Assembly: GCA_963786975.1 (NCBI GenBank)
Contig: CAWBBE010000003.1
Coordinates: 148,227 to 212,226, forward strand
Length of the DNA stretch: 64,000 bases
Direction: 5' to 3'
Source: Palsa-506 sp963786975
Lineage (GTDB): Bacteria; Actinomycetota; Actinomycetes; Streptosporangiales; Streptosporangiaceae
Both the position numbers and the translations under genes were made by a program. Every line of letters starts with the position of its first letter. Position 1 is the stretch's first letter. The notes beneath the pieces were generated by a model that did not search any database, was not told the DNA's origin, and saw only the letters and a list, made by a program, of their open reading frames with translations. Positions 8,265-17,245 of this stretch are shown here, piece after piece.

Positions 8265-8690
8265 GTGAACCGGCTCGGCGAACTCGAACGCGCCATCATG
8301 GACGTGCTCTGGGAATCACCCGAGCCGCTGACGGTCCGCCAGGTCAGCGCGCAGCTGACCGAGCGTGACCTGGCGCACACCACCGTGATGACAGTGCTCG
8401 ACCGGCTGGCCAAGAAGGGTTTCGCGCGGCGCGGGCGGGACGGCCGGGCGTGGCGCTACCGCGCGGCGGAGAGCCGGGAGGCGTATGTCACCGAGCTCAT
8501 GCTGAACGCGCTTGACCAGACTGGTGACCGGCAGGCGGCGCTGGCCCGCTTCGTCCGCAGCGTGTCCGGCGCGGAAGCCCGGGCCCTGCGCCGGGCGCTG
8601 GAGGCACTTGACCGCCCGGCCCTGGCCAGCCCGGCAGCGCCGGATCCAGGCGGTGCGGCAGATCCCGCAGAAGCCGCCGCCGAAGGCTGA
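8265..8690 (+). CDS. BlaI/MecI/CopY-family transcriptional repressor
   Basis: A 141-residue winged-helix repressor. It opens with the family signature LGELERAIMDVLWE, followed by LTVRQVSAQL and the recognition helix region HTTVMTVLDRLAKKGFARR, with a helical dimerisation region and an Ala/Pro-rich tail after residue 115. BlaI-type repressors are inactivated by proteolysis through a membrane M56 peptidase; the gene six bases downstream encodes exactly such a peptidase. The GTG start at 8265 lies just after a 16-bp palindrome. Confidence 0.93.
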   Translation: MNRLGELERAIMDVLWESPEPLTVRQVSAQLTERDLAHTTVMTVLDRLAKKGFARRGRDGRAWRYRAAESREAYVTELMLNALDQTGDRQAALARFVRSVSGAEARALRRALEALDRPALASPAAPDPGGAADPAEAAAEG

Positions 8691-8696
8691 CCGGCG

Positions 8697-9696
8697 GTGC
8701 CTCCCGCAGTCCTGATCCTCGCCGTGGTCGCCGCGGGCAGCGTCCAGGCCGCTTCCGCGCTTGCCTCGGCTAGCTGGCCCGGGCGGTCCCCGGCCGCGGC
8801 GATCCTGCTCTGGCAGGCGCTGGGGCTCGGCTGGGGCCTCGCCGCGGTCGGCACGCTGGCCGGGCTGGGCGCGCTCGGCGCCCGGCCGGCCACCGGGCCG
8901 GCCGCCGCGGCGCACCAGGGAGTGATCCGGGCGGCGCTGGCGGTCGCGGCGGACATGCTGCGCGGCACGGCGTTCCGGCCCCGGCGCCGGCCTGCTCGCC
9001 GACCTGAGGCTGGCGTCGGTGGCCGCCGCGCTGGTGCTGCTCGCGCTGCTCTGCTGGGTGCTGCTGGCCGCGTTCGCGGCGGTGCTGCGCGCCCGGCGGC
9101 GGCAGCGGGATCTGCTCACGCTGCTGGCGCACGGCGACCCGAAGGTACCCGGCGCGCTCGTGGTCGATCATCCGGCGGCGGCCGCGTACTGCGTGCCCGG
9201 TCTCCGCTCCCGGATCGTGATCAGCGCGGGCACCCTGGAGCTGCTGGACCAGGCCGAGCTGGCCGCCGTCCTCGCGCACGAGCGGGCTCATTTGCGGGAG
9301 CGGCATGACCTGGTGCTGCTGCCGTTCGCCGCGCTGCTGCGCGCGTTCCGCTGGTCCGTGGTCGCCCGCCGGGCCGAGAGCGCGGTGGCGCTGCTGGTCG
9401 AGATGCTCGCCGACGATCACGCGCTGCGGCATCGGCCGGCCAGGGAACTGGCGACGGCGCTGATCCGGGTCGGCGCGGCCGGATCACCGGTGCCGTCCGG
9501 CGCGCTCGCCGCCGCCAGCAGCGGCCGTCCGGCCGGTGACAGCGGTGACAGCGGCGACAGCGGCGATGTGGCGGTCCGCGTTGCCCGGCTGCTGCGGCCG
9601 GCGCCCGGGCTGTCCGCGGCCGCCCGCGCGCTGGTCTGTGCCGGGGCCGGCCTGCTGGTCGCGGTTCCGGCTGCGCTCCTGCTCACGTCCTTCTGA
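8697..9696 (+). pseudogene. M56-family (BlaR1-like) membrane metallopeptidase, one frameshift
   Basis: Membrane zinc peptidase paired with the BlaI-type repressor. The N-terminal part has hydrophobic segments (from 8697), then at about 8975, in a run of Cs, the frame moves by one base and continues to 9696. The second part carries a transmembrane segment (ALVLLALLCWVLLAAF), the zinc motif HERAH within VLAHERAHLRER, and a last transmembrane helix. Length 1000 nt equals 333 codons plus one base, consistent with one inserted base. It lacks the C-terminal penicillin-binding sensor of true BlaR1, so the signal is not obviously a beta-lactam. A GDSGDSGDSGD repeat lies near 9536-9566. Confidence 0.82.
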
Positions 9697-9749
9697 GCAC
9701 CGGACCGGTCCGGATACCGGGCATCGATCCGGGCCGGGCGGTGCCGCGG

Positions 9750-10481
9750 CTAGCCCGTGATGCGGATCCGGAGACGGCGGAAGCCCCGGCCCTTGTTCTC
9801 GATCTTGACGACCTCGATCCGGCCGATCTGGCTGGTGGTGGCCACGTGCGTGCCGCCGTCGGCCTGCTGGTCGAGCCCCACGATGTCGATGATCCGCACC
9901 TCGGGAACGTCCGGCGGTACCAGGTTGATCGCGGTACGGATGATGTCCGGAATGGCGAAGGCCGCTGCCCGCGGCAGCACCCGGACGTCAATACGCCGCC
10001 CGGCGGCGATCTCCTTGTTGCAGGCCGACTCGACCGTCTCCTTGAACCCGGGCGGCACCTCGGGCAGGTCGAAGTCCATCCTGGCCGCATAGGGCTCCAT
10101 GTTGCCGCCGGTGACCAGCGAGCCGAAGTCCCTGAACACGACGCCGCAGAGCACGTGCAGCCCGGAATGAGTGCGCATCAGCGCGGTCCGCCGCTCGTCC
10201 GCCACCGCGCCGCGCACGGCCGTGCCCGGCGGCGGGACCGGATCGCCGTCGGCCGGGATCAGGTAGAGATCGTCGCCCTTCCGCACTCCCGCGATGCTGG
10301 TCTGCACGCCGCCCCAGAGCAGCACGCCGTGATCCGGCGGCTGGCCGCCGCCGCCAGGATAGAAGGCCGACCGGTCGAGCACGATCCCGTCCGGCGACGC
10401 CGCGAGCACCACGGCATCCCATTCGCGCAGGGTCTGGTCGGCTAGCTCAAGCCGGTGCGTTCGCCACTGGGTCTCGCTCAC
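9750..10481 (-). CDS. AlaX-like alanyl-tRNA editing protein
   Basis: Free-standing homologue of the alanyl-tRNA synthetase editing domain, which hydrolyses mischarged Ser- or Gly-tRNA(Ala). The 243-residue product has RSAFYPGGGGQPPDHG, the zinc-ligand helix THSGLHVL (HxxxH), and near the C-terminus LDQQADGGTHVATTSQIG with the further His; the usual fourth ligand Cys of some members is not evident at that spot. I start at GTG 10481 (VSETQWRTH); the frame remains open much further upstream, but that stretch is antisense to DUF2516. It follows the XRE and DUF2516 genes on the same strand. Confidence 0.85.
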   Translation of the reverse strand: MSETQWRTHRLELADQTLREWDAVVLAASPDGIVLDRSAFYPGGGGQPPDHGVLLWGGVQTSIAGVRKGDDLYLIPADGDPVPPPGTAVRGAVADERRTALMRTHSGLHVLCGVVFRDFGSLVTGGNMEPYAARMDFDLPEVPPGFKETVESACNKEIAAGRRIDVRVLPRAAAFAIPDIIRTAINLVPPDVPEVRIIDIVGLDQQADGGTHVATTSQIGRIEVVKIENKGRGFRRLRIRITG

Positions 10482-10504
10482 GGGCCATGAGCCTAGTGCG
10501 TCAG

Positions 10505-10849
10505 CTACCAGGGGCCGTACGGGCCCTGCCGGGTCGACCCGCCGTTGAATCCCCTGACCCGGGGCCGGACGTCGGTGAGATAGACCGCTGCCGCGACGAA
10601 GGCGGCCACGGACAGGATGCCGATGGCCGCGAAGCCGGTACTTGCCGCGGTGCCCAGGCCGATCGCGGTCGCGACGCCAAGGATGATCAGCCACAGCGGC
10701 TTGGTCTGCTTGCTTGCCGCCACGAACGCCTGGGAAGGCCGGCGGAGAGCGTCGATGAAGGCCCATGCCTCGACAATGAAGGCGGCTATCGCCAGCACCT
10801 CGAAGAGCCAGCTAAGCGCCGAGTACGCGCCCGGGTTGCTGAAAATCAC
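10505..10849 (-). CDS. DUF2516 family membrane protein
   Basis: A 114-residue protein with three predicted membrane segments (SALSWLFEVLAIAAFIVEAW, PLWLIILGVATAIGLGTAAS, GILSVAAFVAAAVYL) and the DUF2516 middle motif around SQAFVAASKQTKPLW. The family is actinobacterial and of unknown function. The GTG start at 10849 comes four bases after the stop of the XRE regulator gene, so the two form an operon, an arrangement common in actinomycetes. Confidence 0.85.
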   Translation of the reverse strand: MIFSNPGAYSALSWLFEVLAIAAFIVEAWAFIDALRRPSQAFVAASKQTKPLWLIILGVATAIGLGTAASTGFAAIGILSVAAFVAAAVYLTDVRPRVRGFNGGSTRQGPYGPW

Positions 10850-10853
10850 GATG

Positions 10854-11327
10854 TCAGGCTATCGGCTGGCGGCCGGGCTCGGAACCATCCGCTCCGCGCC
10901 GGCCGGCTTCATCGGCAGGCCCGGCGTCGTCGGCAGGCCCGGCGTCGTCGGCCAGCCCGGCGTCGTCGGCGGCATCCGCGGCAGCGGCCAGCACCGCCTC
11001 CTTGCGGAACGCCTCGTAGAGCTCGATCAGCATCTGCTTCTGCCGCTCCGTCAGGTCGGGATCAGCGAGTACCACGCTCGGGACGCTGACGTCCGGCCGG
11101 TCTTCCAGGAGCCGGGACTGCGCGTTCAGCGCCTCGGCCGAGATCCGCAGGCCCTTCGCGATCTGCTGCAATAGCTCCGCGCTCGGCTTGCGCAGGCCCC
11201 GCTCGATCTGGCTCAGATTCGGATTGGACACTCCGGTGATCTGGGCGAGCTGCCGGATGGAGAGCTTGGCCTGTTCGCGCTGCTCGCGAACGAAGCTTCC
11301 TATCGAGTTGACGATTGGCGGGCTCAT
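10854..11327 (-). CDS. XRE-family helix-turn-helix regulator
   Basis: A 157-residue protein with a N-terminal Cro/C1-type DNA-binding domain (residues ~8-65; LSIRQLAQITGVSNPNLSQIERGLRKPS contains the recognition helix). Residues ~90-115 (LTERQKQMLIELYEAFRKE) are helical. The tail is low complexity, made of DDAGPA hexapeptides encoded by a tandem DNA repeat. It is the first gene of the operon with DUF2516. The regulated genes cannot be told from sequence. Confidence 0.88.
   Translation of the reverse strand: MSPPIVNSIGSFVREQREQAKLSIRQLAQITGVSNPNLSQIERGLRKPSAELLQQIAKGLRISAEALNAQSRLLEDRPDVSVPSVVLADPDLTERQKQMLIELYEAFRKEAVLAAAADAADDAGLADDAGPADDAGPADEAGRRGADGSEPGRQPIA
10913..10966. repeat. Three tandem 18-bp units inside the XRE regulator gene
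   Basis: CGGCAGGCCCGGCGTCGT occurs at 10913-10930 and 10931-10948, with a slightly diverged third copy at 10949-10966. On the coding strand this yields repeated Asp-Asp-Ala-Gly-x-Ala hexapeptides in the disordered tail. In-frame units of this type change in number by slippage without breaking the gene. Confidence 0.85.
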
Positions 11328-11613
11328 TCCTCCAGTCTCGCCACCGCTGCCGCCGCTGGCAAACTCGGTGGCAACCGCTCATGCCATCGAGTCTCGCTGG
11401 CCACATTGGCCGCGCCGGTCAGGTCACCGCCCACGGGCCAGCACCGCCGTGTGGCAACTCCTGGCCGCCGCACGCATTCCGCTCCGCGGCCAGCTCAGCA
11501 CCGCAGGCCAGCGGCGCCACGGCCACCCGCCACGCGGCCAGCCCGCCCGGCCCAGCCCGCCACCGGCAAGGCCGCACCGGCACGCCAACTGGCCAACTGG
11601 ATAGGCTCGGGCC

Positions 11614-12156
11614 GTGCCAAAGCTGCAGCGGCTGCATCCCGGCCATGCCCCGGCGGTCCTGGCCTTCGAACTGGCAAACCGCTCCTACTTTGCCGCCGCC
11701 GTCTCCGACCGCGGCGAGGAGTTCTTCGACCAGTTCCCCGAGCAGCACAGCGCCATGCTGGCCGAGCAGGAGGCCGGCGCCGGCGCCTACTACGTGCTCG
11801 TCGCCGAAAACGGCTCAGTCCTGGGCCGGTTCAACCTGTACCGCTTTGAGGACGGCACTGCCGAACTCGGCTACCGGGTCGCGCAGCACGCCGCCGGCCG
11901 CGGCCTGGCCACCGCGACCGTACGGGAACTGTGCCGGCTGGCGGCGGCCCGGCACGGGCTGCGCACGCTCCGGGCTGCCACCTCCCGCGATAACACCGCG
12001 TCCCAGAAGGTGCTGACCAAGGCCGGATTCGTGCCGGTCGGCCCGGCCGATCCGGCCCACATCGGCGGTAAGCAAGGCACCTGGTACCAGCGCGACCTGA
12101 CCGCCGGCGACGCGCCGCAGCAGCGTGCTGCGGCAAGGGACCAGGCTGGCACCTGA
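11614..12156 (+). CDS. GNAT-family N-acetyltransferase
   Basis: A 180-residue acetyl-CoA dependent acetyltransferase resembling the RimJ/RimL ribosomal-protein group. The acetyl-CoA binding segment is YRVAQHAAGRGLATATVRELCRLA, with the R-x-x-G-x-G/A pattern, and the typical end LRAATSRDNTASQKVLTKAGF follows. The start is GTG at 11614. Residues beyond ~165 form a short Ala/Gln-rich tail. The substrate cannot be deduced. It is monocistronic, convergent with the BKACE gene. Confidence 0.87.
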   Translation: MPKLQRLHPGHAPAVLAFELANRSYFAAAVSDRGEEFFDQFPEQHSAMLAEQEAGAGAYYVLVAENGSVLGRFNLYRFEDGTAELGYRVAQHAAGRGLATATVRELCRLAAARHGLRTLRAATSRDNTASQKVLTKAGFVPVGPADPAHIGGKQGTWYQRDLTAGDAPQQRAAARDQAGT

Positions 12157-12274
12157 CTCGCCGCAACCGGCCGGCCACGACCACCAGCGGCAGGCCGCCC
12201 GAAACAGGGCATGTGACGATCTACGGCCGGAGAACCAGTCGCTTCGGCCGGCCGGCGAATCTCAACGGCTGTCA

Positions 12275-13144
12275 CTAGCCATCAGCGGCTGTCACTACCC
12301 GCCCGGGCTTGCGGGCGCCGGACACGCCCAGCATGGCGCGGGCCTGATCCGGTGTCATCGCGGGCCGCTGGGCCAGCCCGGCGAGCGCGGCCGCGCGCTC
12401 GACCAGTTCGGCGTTGCCGGTCACCAGGCGGCCGCGGGCGAACGAGATGGTGTCCTCCATCCCGACCCGCAGGTGGCCGCCCGCCGAAAGCGCGGCGAAC
12501 AGCACCGGCACTGACGTCCTGCCGACGCCGGTCGCCGACCAGGTCGCGCCCGGCGGCAGCGCGGCCACCGCCTGGACCAGCTGCGTGGCGCTGCCCGGCA
12601 TCCCGCCCGGCACCCCCATCACCAGGTCGCAGTGCACATGCCCGCCGTGCGGCGGACCAAGCTCATCAAGCAGCCGGTGCAAGGTAGCCACCTGGCCCAT
12701 GTCGAACAGCTCGAATTCGGGCACCACGCCGAGTTCCTTCGTCCTGGCGTAGAGCTGCCGGATGAACGGCCAGGGGTTGGCGAACACCTCGTCGCCGAAG
12801 TTCACCGTGCCGCAAGTGAGCGAGCACGCGTCCGGTCCGGCGTCCAGCACGGCGAGGCGCGGGCCGAAGCCGTCCGTAACCGCCCCGCCGGTGGACAGCT
12901 GGATGATCAGGTCGGTGCCTTCCCGCAGGGCCTGGACCGTGTCGGCCAGCCTGCCGGGATCCAGCGTCGGGCGCGCGTTCTCGTCCCTGATATGGACGTG
13001 GATCACCGCGGCGCCCGCGGCCCTGCACTCCTTCGCGGTCGTGACCAGCTCGTCCAGGGTCACCGGCAGTGCGGGCACCGAGGCCTTGTCCGACTCGGCG
13101 CCGGTCGGGGCAACGGTGATGAGCGTGCCTTCCCGGTCAGGCAT
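12275..13144 (-). CDS. BKACE family (3-keto-5-aminohexanoate cleavage enzyme-like) protein
   Basis: A 289-residue TIM-barrel enzyme of the DUF849/BKACE family, which condenses beta-keto acids with acetyl-CoA to give acetoacetate and a CoA ester. Signature pieces are the zinc-ligand strand IHVHIRDENARPTLD, LSTGGAV, GTVNFGDEVF, FELFDMGQV, the second zinc-site region VHCDLVMGVPGGMPG, and RVGMEDTISFARGRL near the end. The particular beta-keto acid is not predictable. It is divergent from dtd and has no obvious pathway partner here. Confidence 0.9.
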   Translation of the reverse strand: MPDREGTLITVAPTGAESDKASVPALPVTLDELVTTAKECRAAGAAVIHVHIRDENARPTLDPGRLADTVQALREGTDLIIQLSTGGAVTDGFGPRLAVLDAGPDACSLTCGTVNFGDEVFANPWPFIRQLYARTKELGVVPEFELFDMGQVATLHRLLDELGPPHGGHVHCDLVMGVPGGMPGSATQLVQAVAALPPGATWSATGVGRTSVPVLFAALSAGGHLRVGMEDTISFARGRLVTGNAELVERAAALAGLAQRPAMTPDQARAMLGVSGARKPGRVVTAADG

Positions 13145-13201
13145 GGCAAGATCCGGGCCGGCCCGTGCTGTCTGGCGTCATGAACGGAAGAATGCCTTCT
13201 C

Positions 13202-13627
13202 ATGCGAGTTGTGGTCCAGCGGGCAAGTACCGCGAGCGTCGAGGTTACCGGGAAGATCGTCGGCTCGCTGGCCCGGCCGGGCCTCGTGGTGCTCGTCGGG
13301 GTGACCTACGCGGACACCGCCGCGGTCGCGGCGGCACTTGCCCGCAAGATCTACCATCTCCGCATCCTGCAAGGTGAGCGGTCCTGCGCGGATACGGGGG
13401 CGCCGCTGCTAGTGATCAGCCAGTTCACGCTCTACGCGGAGACCGCCAGGGGGAGGCGGCCGACCTGGCAGGCGGCGGCGCCGCGGCCGGTCGCCGAGCC
13501 GCTGGTCGGCGCGTTCGCCGCCGCGCTGCGCGGTCTCGGCGCTGAGGTGCAGACCGGCGTGTTCGGCGCAGACATGAAGGTCATGCTGGTCAACGATGGT
13601 CCCGTGACGCTGATCCTGGAGGCGTAG
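13202..13627 (+). CDS. dtd: D-aminoacyl-tRNA deacylase
   Basis: Removes D-amino acids (and glycine from tRNA-Ala) mischarged onto tRNA. The 141-residue protein begins MRVVVQRASTASVEV and contains the two motifs that build the active site across the dimer: SQFTLYA near residue 77 and the C-terminal NDGPVTLILE with the Gly-cisPro pair. Length matches the family. Its last 38 bp overlap the 3' end of the convergent TIM-barrel gene. Confidence 0.95.
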   Translation: MRVVVQRASTASVEVTGKIVGSLARPGLVVLVGVTYADTAAVAAALARKIYHLRILQGERSCADTGAPLLVISQFTLYAETARGRRPTWQAAAPRPVAEPLVGAFAAALRGLGAEVQTGVFGADMKVMLVNDGPVTLILEA

Positions 13628-14447
13628 CCGGCGCCAGCGGGCCGTACTGGCCGAGATGGTGCCGGGTGAAGGCGAGCGCCTCGGCCAGGTCCGCCTGGCG
13701 CTCCTCGCCGGCCAGCGCACGCCGCGTGTTTACCTCAAGCACCACCACGCCGGCATAGCCGGTGGCCCTGAGCCGCTGCAGCAACTCCGCGCACGGCTGG
13801 CCGCCCCGGCCCGGCACCAGGTGCTCGTCCGGCAGGCCGGCCTTCGTGCCGTCAGCCATGTGCACGTGCGCCAGCCTGGGACCCAGGTCAGTGGCCATCG
13901 CCATGGCATCGGAACCCGACACGGCGGTATGCGACAGATCCAGCGTCGCGTGCCGGCAGTCGAGCTCGACCGGATTCCAGTGCGGCGCGTAGGCGGCCAC
14001 CTCGGTGCCGCGCGCGCGCAGCGGGTACAGGTTCTCCACCGCGAACATCACGTCGGTTTCCTCGCTCATGCTGGCCAGCCCGGCCTCGAACTCCCGCGCG
14101 TACTCCCGCTGCCAGCGGAACGGCGGATGCAGCACGACGACCCGCGCGCCCAGCTTCTCAGCCGCCTCCCTGGCCCGGTTCAGCTTGCCCCACGGCTCCC
14201 GGCCCCAGACCCGCTGGGTAACCAGCAGGCACGGTGCGTGCACCGCCAGCACGGGAACCTGGTGGTAGTCCGACAGCCTGCGCAGGACCTCCACGTCCTG
14301 GCTGATCAGGTCAAGCGAGACCATGACCTCCACGCCGTCATAGCCGAGCCTGGCGGCCGTCTCGAAAGCGTCCGGCGTCCGCTCGGGAAAGACCGAGGCA
14401 CTGGATAGTGCCACCAGCGCACCCGAAGCCGGTGCAATGCGGCCCAA
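13590..14447 (-). CDS. Sugar phosphate isomerase/epimerase-like TIM-barrel protein
   Basis: A 285-residue AP-endonuclease-2-type TIM barrel. Metal-binding strands are visible: VLAVHAPCLL, VVVLHPPFRW, FAVENLYP, CRHATLDLSHTAV, LAHVHMADGTKAGLPDEHLVPGRG and VVLEVNTR, giving the usual His/Glu/Asp trinuclear-like site. Members isomerise sugars or cyclitols or cut DNA; the intact motif pattern suits an isomerase but the substrate is unknown. The 3' end overlaps dtd by 38 bp in the opposite direction. Confidence 0.85.
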   Translation of the reverse strand: MGRIAPASGALVALSSASVFPERTPDAFETAARLGYDGVEVMVSLDLISQDVEVLRRLSDYHQVPVLAVHAPCLLVTQRVWGREPWGKLNRAREAAEKLGARVVVLHPPFRWQREYAREFEAGLASMSEETDVMFAVENLYPLRARGTEVAAYAPHWNPVELDCRHATLDLSHTAVSGSDAMAMATDLGPRLAHVHMADGTKAGLPDEHLVPGRGGQPCAELLQRLRATGYAGVVVLEVNTRRALAGEERQADLAEALAFTRHHLGQYGPLAPATPPGSASRDHR

Positions 14448-14588
14448 GGCGTCTCCCCTACTGTCCAGATCCGCTCCAGCCTGCGATATCCGCGTGGCCA
14501 GCCTATGCCGGCCTGGGCTGCGCGTGCGCCCTGCGCGCGCCCCAGCAGCAAGCCAGCACTGTCGGCACCGGCCGCTACTGTGCCAGCC

Positions 14589-16050
14589 ATGGGAAAACCA
14601 GCTGCCGCCGTGCTCTACCAGTGCTCGGAATGCGGCTGGCGGAGCATGAAGTGGGCAGGCCGGTGCGGCGAGTGCCAGGGCTGGGGCACGGTCACCGAGG
14701 CCCGCGTTCCGGCACCGGGGCGGGCGGGCCTGCGCTGGCCGGACGGGGCCGGGCAGCCGGCCTTTTCCGGATCAGCCGCCGCCGTGCCGATCACCGATGT
14801 GGATGCCAGCAGCGCCGGCGCGCGGCCGACCGGCCTCGACGAGCTTGACCGGGTGCTGGGCGGCGGCCTGGTGCCCGGCGCGGTGGTGCTGCTGGCCGGC
14901 GAGCCTGGCGTCGGCAAGTCCACCCTGCTGCTTGAGGCGGGCGCGCTCGCCGCCGGGGCCGGGCCGGTCCTGTATGTCACCGGCGAGGAGTCGGCTGCGC
15001 AGGTACGGCTGCGCGCTGACCGGATCGGGGCCATCAGCGATCAGCTTTACCTCGCCGCGGAGACCGACCTGTCCGCTGTCCTCGGCCATGTCGACGCGGT
15101 CCGCCCCGGCCTGCTGATCGTCGACTCGGTGCAGACCATCAATGCGGCCGGCGTGGACGGCGCGCCCGGCGGGGTTACCCAGATCCGCGAGGTGACCGCC
15201 GCCCTGATGGAGGTGGCGAAGCAGCAGACGCTGACCACGGTGCTCGTCGGGCACGTGACCAAGGACGGCTCGATAGCCGGGCCGCGCGCGCTGGAGCACC
15301 TTGTTGACGTCGTGCTGCATTTCGACGGCGACCGGCACTCGCAGCTCCGGATGGTGCGCGCGCTGAAGAACAGGTTCGGCCCCACCGACGAAATCGGCTG
15401 CTTCGAGCTGGGCGAGTACGGCCTGATCGGGCTGGCCGATCCGAGCGGGCTGTTCCTCTCCCAGGCGCACGGCCCAGTACCCGGCACGTGCGTGACGGTG
15501 GCCCTGGAGGGCCGCCGTCCGCTGGTCGCCGAGGTGCAGACGCTGGTCTGCGCGTCGACCGCGGACCTGGCCCGGCGGGTGACATCCGGCCTGGATGCCG
15601 CGCGGGTGGGCATGGTGCTTGCCGTCCTGCAGCGGCGGGCCCGCGTGCCGATCGGCAAACAGGATGTCTACGCCGCGACCGTGGGCGGAGTCAGGCTTAC
15701 TGAGCCTTCCGTGGATCTGGCCGTCGCGCTGGCGGTAGCCAGCGCGACATCGGATCTCGAGCGTGCCCCCGCACCTGGTCGCCATCGGCGAGGTCGGCCT
15801 GGCCGGCGAGATCCGCCGGGTCCCCGGGATACAGCGGCGGCTGGCCGAGGCTGAGCGGATGGGTTTCCGCACCGCGATCGTCCCGCGTGGTTCGGGCGGG
15901 CTCCCCGCGGCCGGCGCTGGCCGAACGGCAGGCCGTGCCGCGGGCACCGGCAACGGCGCCAGCCCGGCCCGGGCGGCCGACGGCCCGCTGGTTGACGTCA
16001 GGGAGGCCGCCGACATCCGGGAGGCGCTCGCCGCGGCCCTGGGCCAGTAG
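14589..16050 (+). pseudogene. radA: DNA repair protein RadA (Sms), one frameshift near the C-terminus
   Basis: RecA-like ATPase that drives branch migration of recombination intermediates. The frame from the ATG at 14589 gives the four-Cys zinc finger (Cys 12, 15, 26, 29), Walker A GEPGVGKST near residue 104, and the RadA-specific KNRFG motif near residue 260. At about 15765, in the run GTGCCCCCG, the reading shifts by one base to PPHLVAIGEVGLAGEIRRV and the Lon-like domain continues to 16050. Total length is 487 codons plus one base, as expected for a single inserted C. RadA is normally conserved, so a sequencing indel is more likely than loss. The disA gene follows, a standard actinobacterial pairing. 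Confidence 0.9.
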
Positions 16051-16090
16051 CCGGCGGCCAGGTCCGCCCGGTGCGCCAGTAGCCGGCGGC
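16043..16090. repeat. 16-bp direct repeat at the radA stop
   Basis: GCCAGTAGCCGGCGGC occurs at 16043-16058 (including the radA stop codon) and again at 16075-16090, a 32-bp period, in the short gap before disA. No function is evident. Confidence 0.8.
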
Positions 16091-16149
16091 TGCTCCTGAG
16101 CCGCCGATAGAGTGGATGCGTTCAGTAGTCCCTCATCCCCGGGGGTTCA

Positions 16150-17238
16150 GTGCCTACAGCTAGCCAGGGCCGAGACGAGCGCCGCCGGGCAGCCCTCACG
16201 GCACTTGCGCCGGGGACGGCCCTGCGGGAGGGCCTGGAGCGGATCCTGCGAGGAAATACCGGCGCGCTGATCGTGCTCGGGTATGACCAGGTGGTCGCGG
16301 GCCTGTGCTCAGGCGGGTTCGAGCTCAAGGTCCCGTTCTCGGCGACCCGCCTGCGCGAGCTGGCCAAGATGGACGGCGCGATCGTGCTCGACTGCGCCGC
16401 TGACAACATCGTCCGGGCCGCCGTGCACCTGATGCCGGATCCCGCCCTGCCGACGGACGAGGCGGGGACGCGGCACCGGACCGCGGAGCGGGTCGCGCGG
16501 CAGACCGGATACCCGGTCGTGGCCGTGAGCAAGTCGATGCGGACCATCGGCCTGTTCATCGACGGCACCAGGCACGTGCTGGAGGACTCCGTCGCCATCT
16601 TGTCGCATGCCAACCAGGCCCTGGGGACGCTGGAGAGATACCGGCTCCGGCTCGACGAGGTCTCCGGCGCGCTGTCCGCCCTGGAAATCGAGGATCTCGC
16701 GACGGTCCGGGACGTTACCGCCGTGGCGCAGCGCCTGGAGATGGTGCGCCGTATCGCCGCCGAGATCGAGGGCTACATGGTGGAGCTTGGCACCGGCGGC
16801 AGGCTGCTCGCGCTGCAGCTCGACGAGCTGGTAGCGGGCACCACAACCGAACGCGAACTGCTCGTGCTCGACTACGTGCCCGCGGCCGGCCGCGCCCGCG
16901 GGCAGGCGATGGACACCGTGCTCGCGGATCTGGGCAGGCTGTCCCCTGACGAGCTGCTCGATGTCACGAAGGTGGCCGCCACGCTGGGACTCGGCGAGCC
17001 TTACCCGCTCGACCACCCGGTCAGCCCGCACGGGTACCGGCTGCTCGCCAAGGTGCCGCGGCTGCCACGGCTCGCGGTCGAGCGGCTGGTCGAGCATTTC
17101 GACGGGCTGCAGAAGCTGCTCGCGGCCAGCGTCGAGGATCTGCAGCAGGTGAGCGGCATCGGCGAGTCCCATGCCCGGGGCATCCGGGAAGGCCTTTCCC
17201 GGCTGGCCGAGTCGTCGATACTCGAGCGCTACGCATAA
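16150..17238 (+). CDS. disA: DNA integrity scanning diadenylate cyclase
   Basis: Converts two ATP into c-di-AMP and slides along DNA, halting at branched structures. The 362-residue protein has the three expected parts: the DAC domain with the DGA motif (residues 75-77) and TRHR (107-110), a helical linker, and a C-terminal helix-hairpin-helix DNA-binding region (QQVSGIGESHARGI near residue 340). All catalytic motifs are intact. The GTG start at 16150 is 99 bp after radA. A likely c-di-AMP riboswitch lies about 10 kb downstream before an NlpC/P60 gene, so the product probably has a sensor in the same window. Confidence 0.97.
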   Translation: MPTASQGRDERRRAALTALAPGTALREGLERILRGNTGALIVLGYDQVVAGLCSGGFELKVPFSATRLRELAKMDGAIVLDCAADNIVRAAVHLMPDPALPTDEAGTRHRTAERVARQTGYPVVAVSKSMRTIGLFIDGTRHVLEDSVAILSHANQALGTLERYRLRLDEVSGALSALEIEDLATVRDVTAVAQRLEMVRRIAAEIEGYMVELGTGGRLLALQLDELVAGTTTERELLVLDYVPAAGRARGQAMDTVLADLGRLSPDELLDVTKVAATLGLGEPYPLDHPVSPHGYRLLAKVPRLPRLAVERLVEHFDGLQKLLAASVEDLQQVSGIGESHARGIREGLSRLAESSILERYA

Positions 17239-17245
17239 CTCCCGG

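Noticed and set aside
10913..10966. Short regularly spaced units considered as a CRISPR-like array
   Set aside because: Units are contiguous without spacers and lie in frame inside a gene; no cas genes in the window.
12266..12297. Direct repeat CGGCTGTCACTA around the BKACE stop codon
   Set aside because: Short, two copies only, no link with a mobile element or regulatory role.
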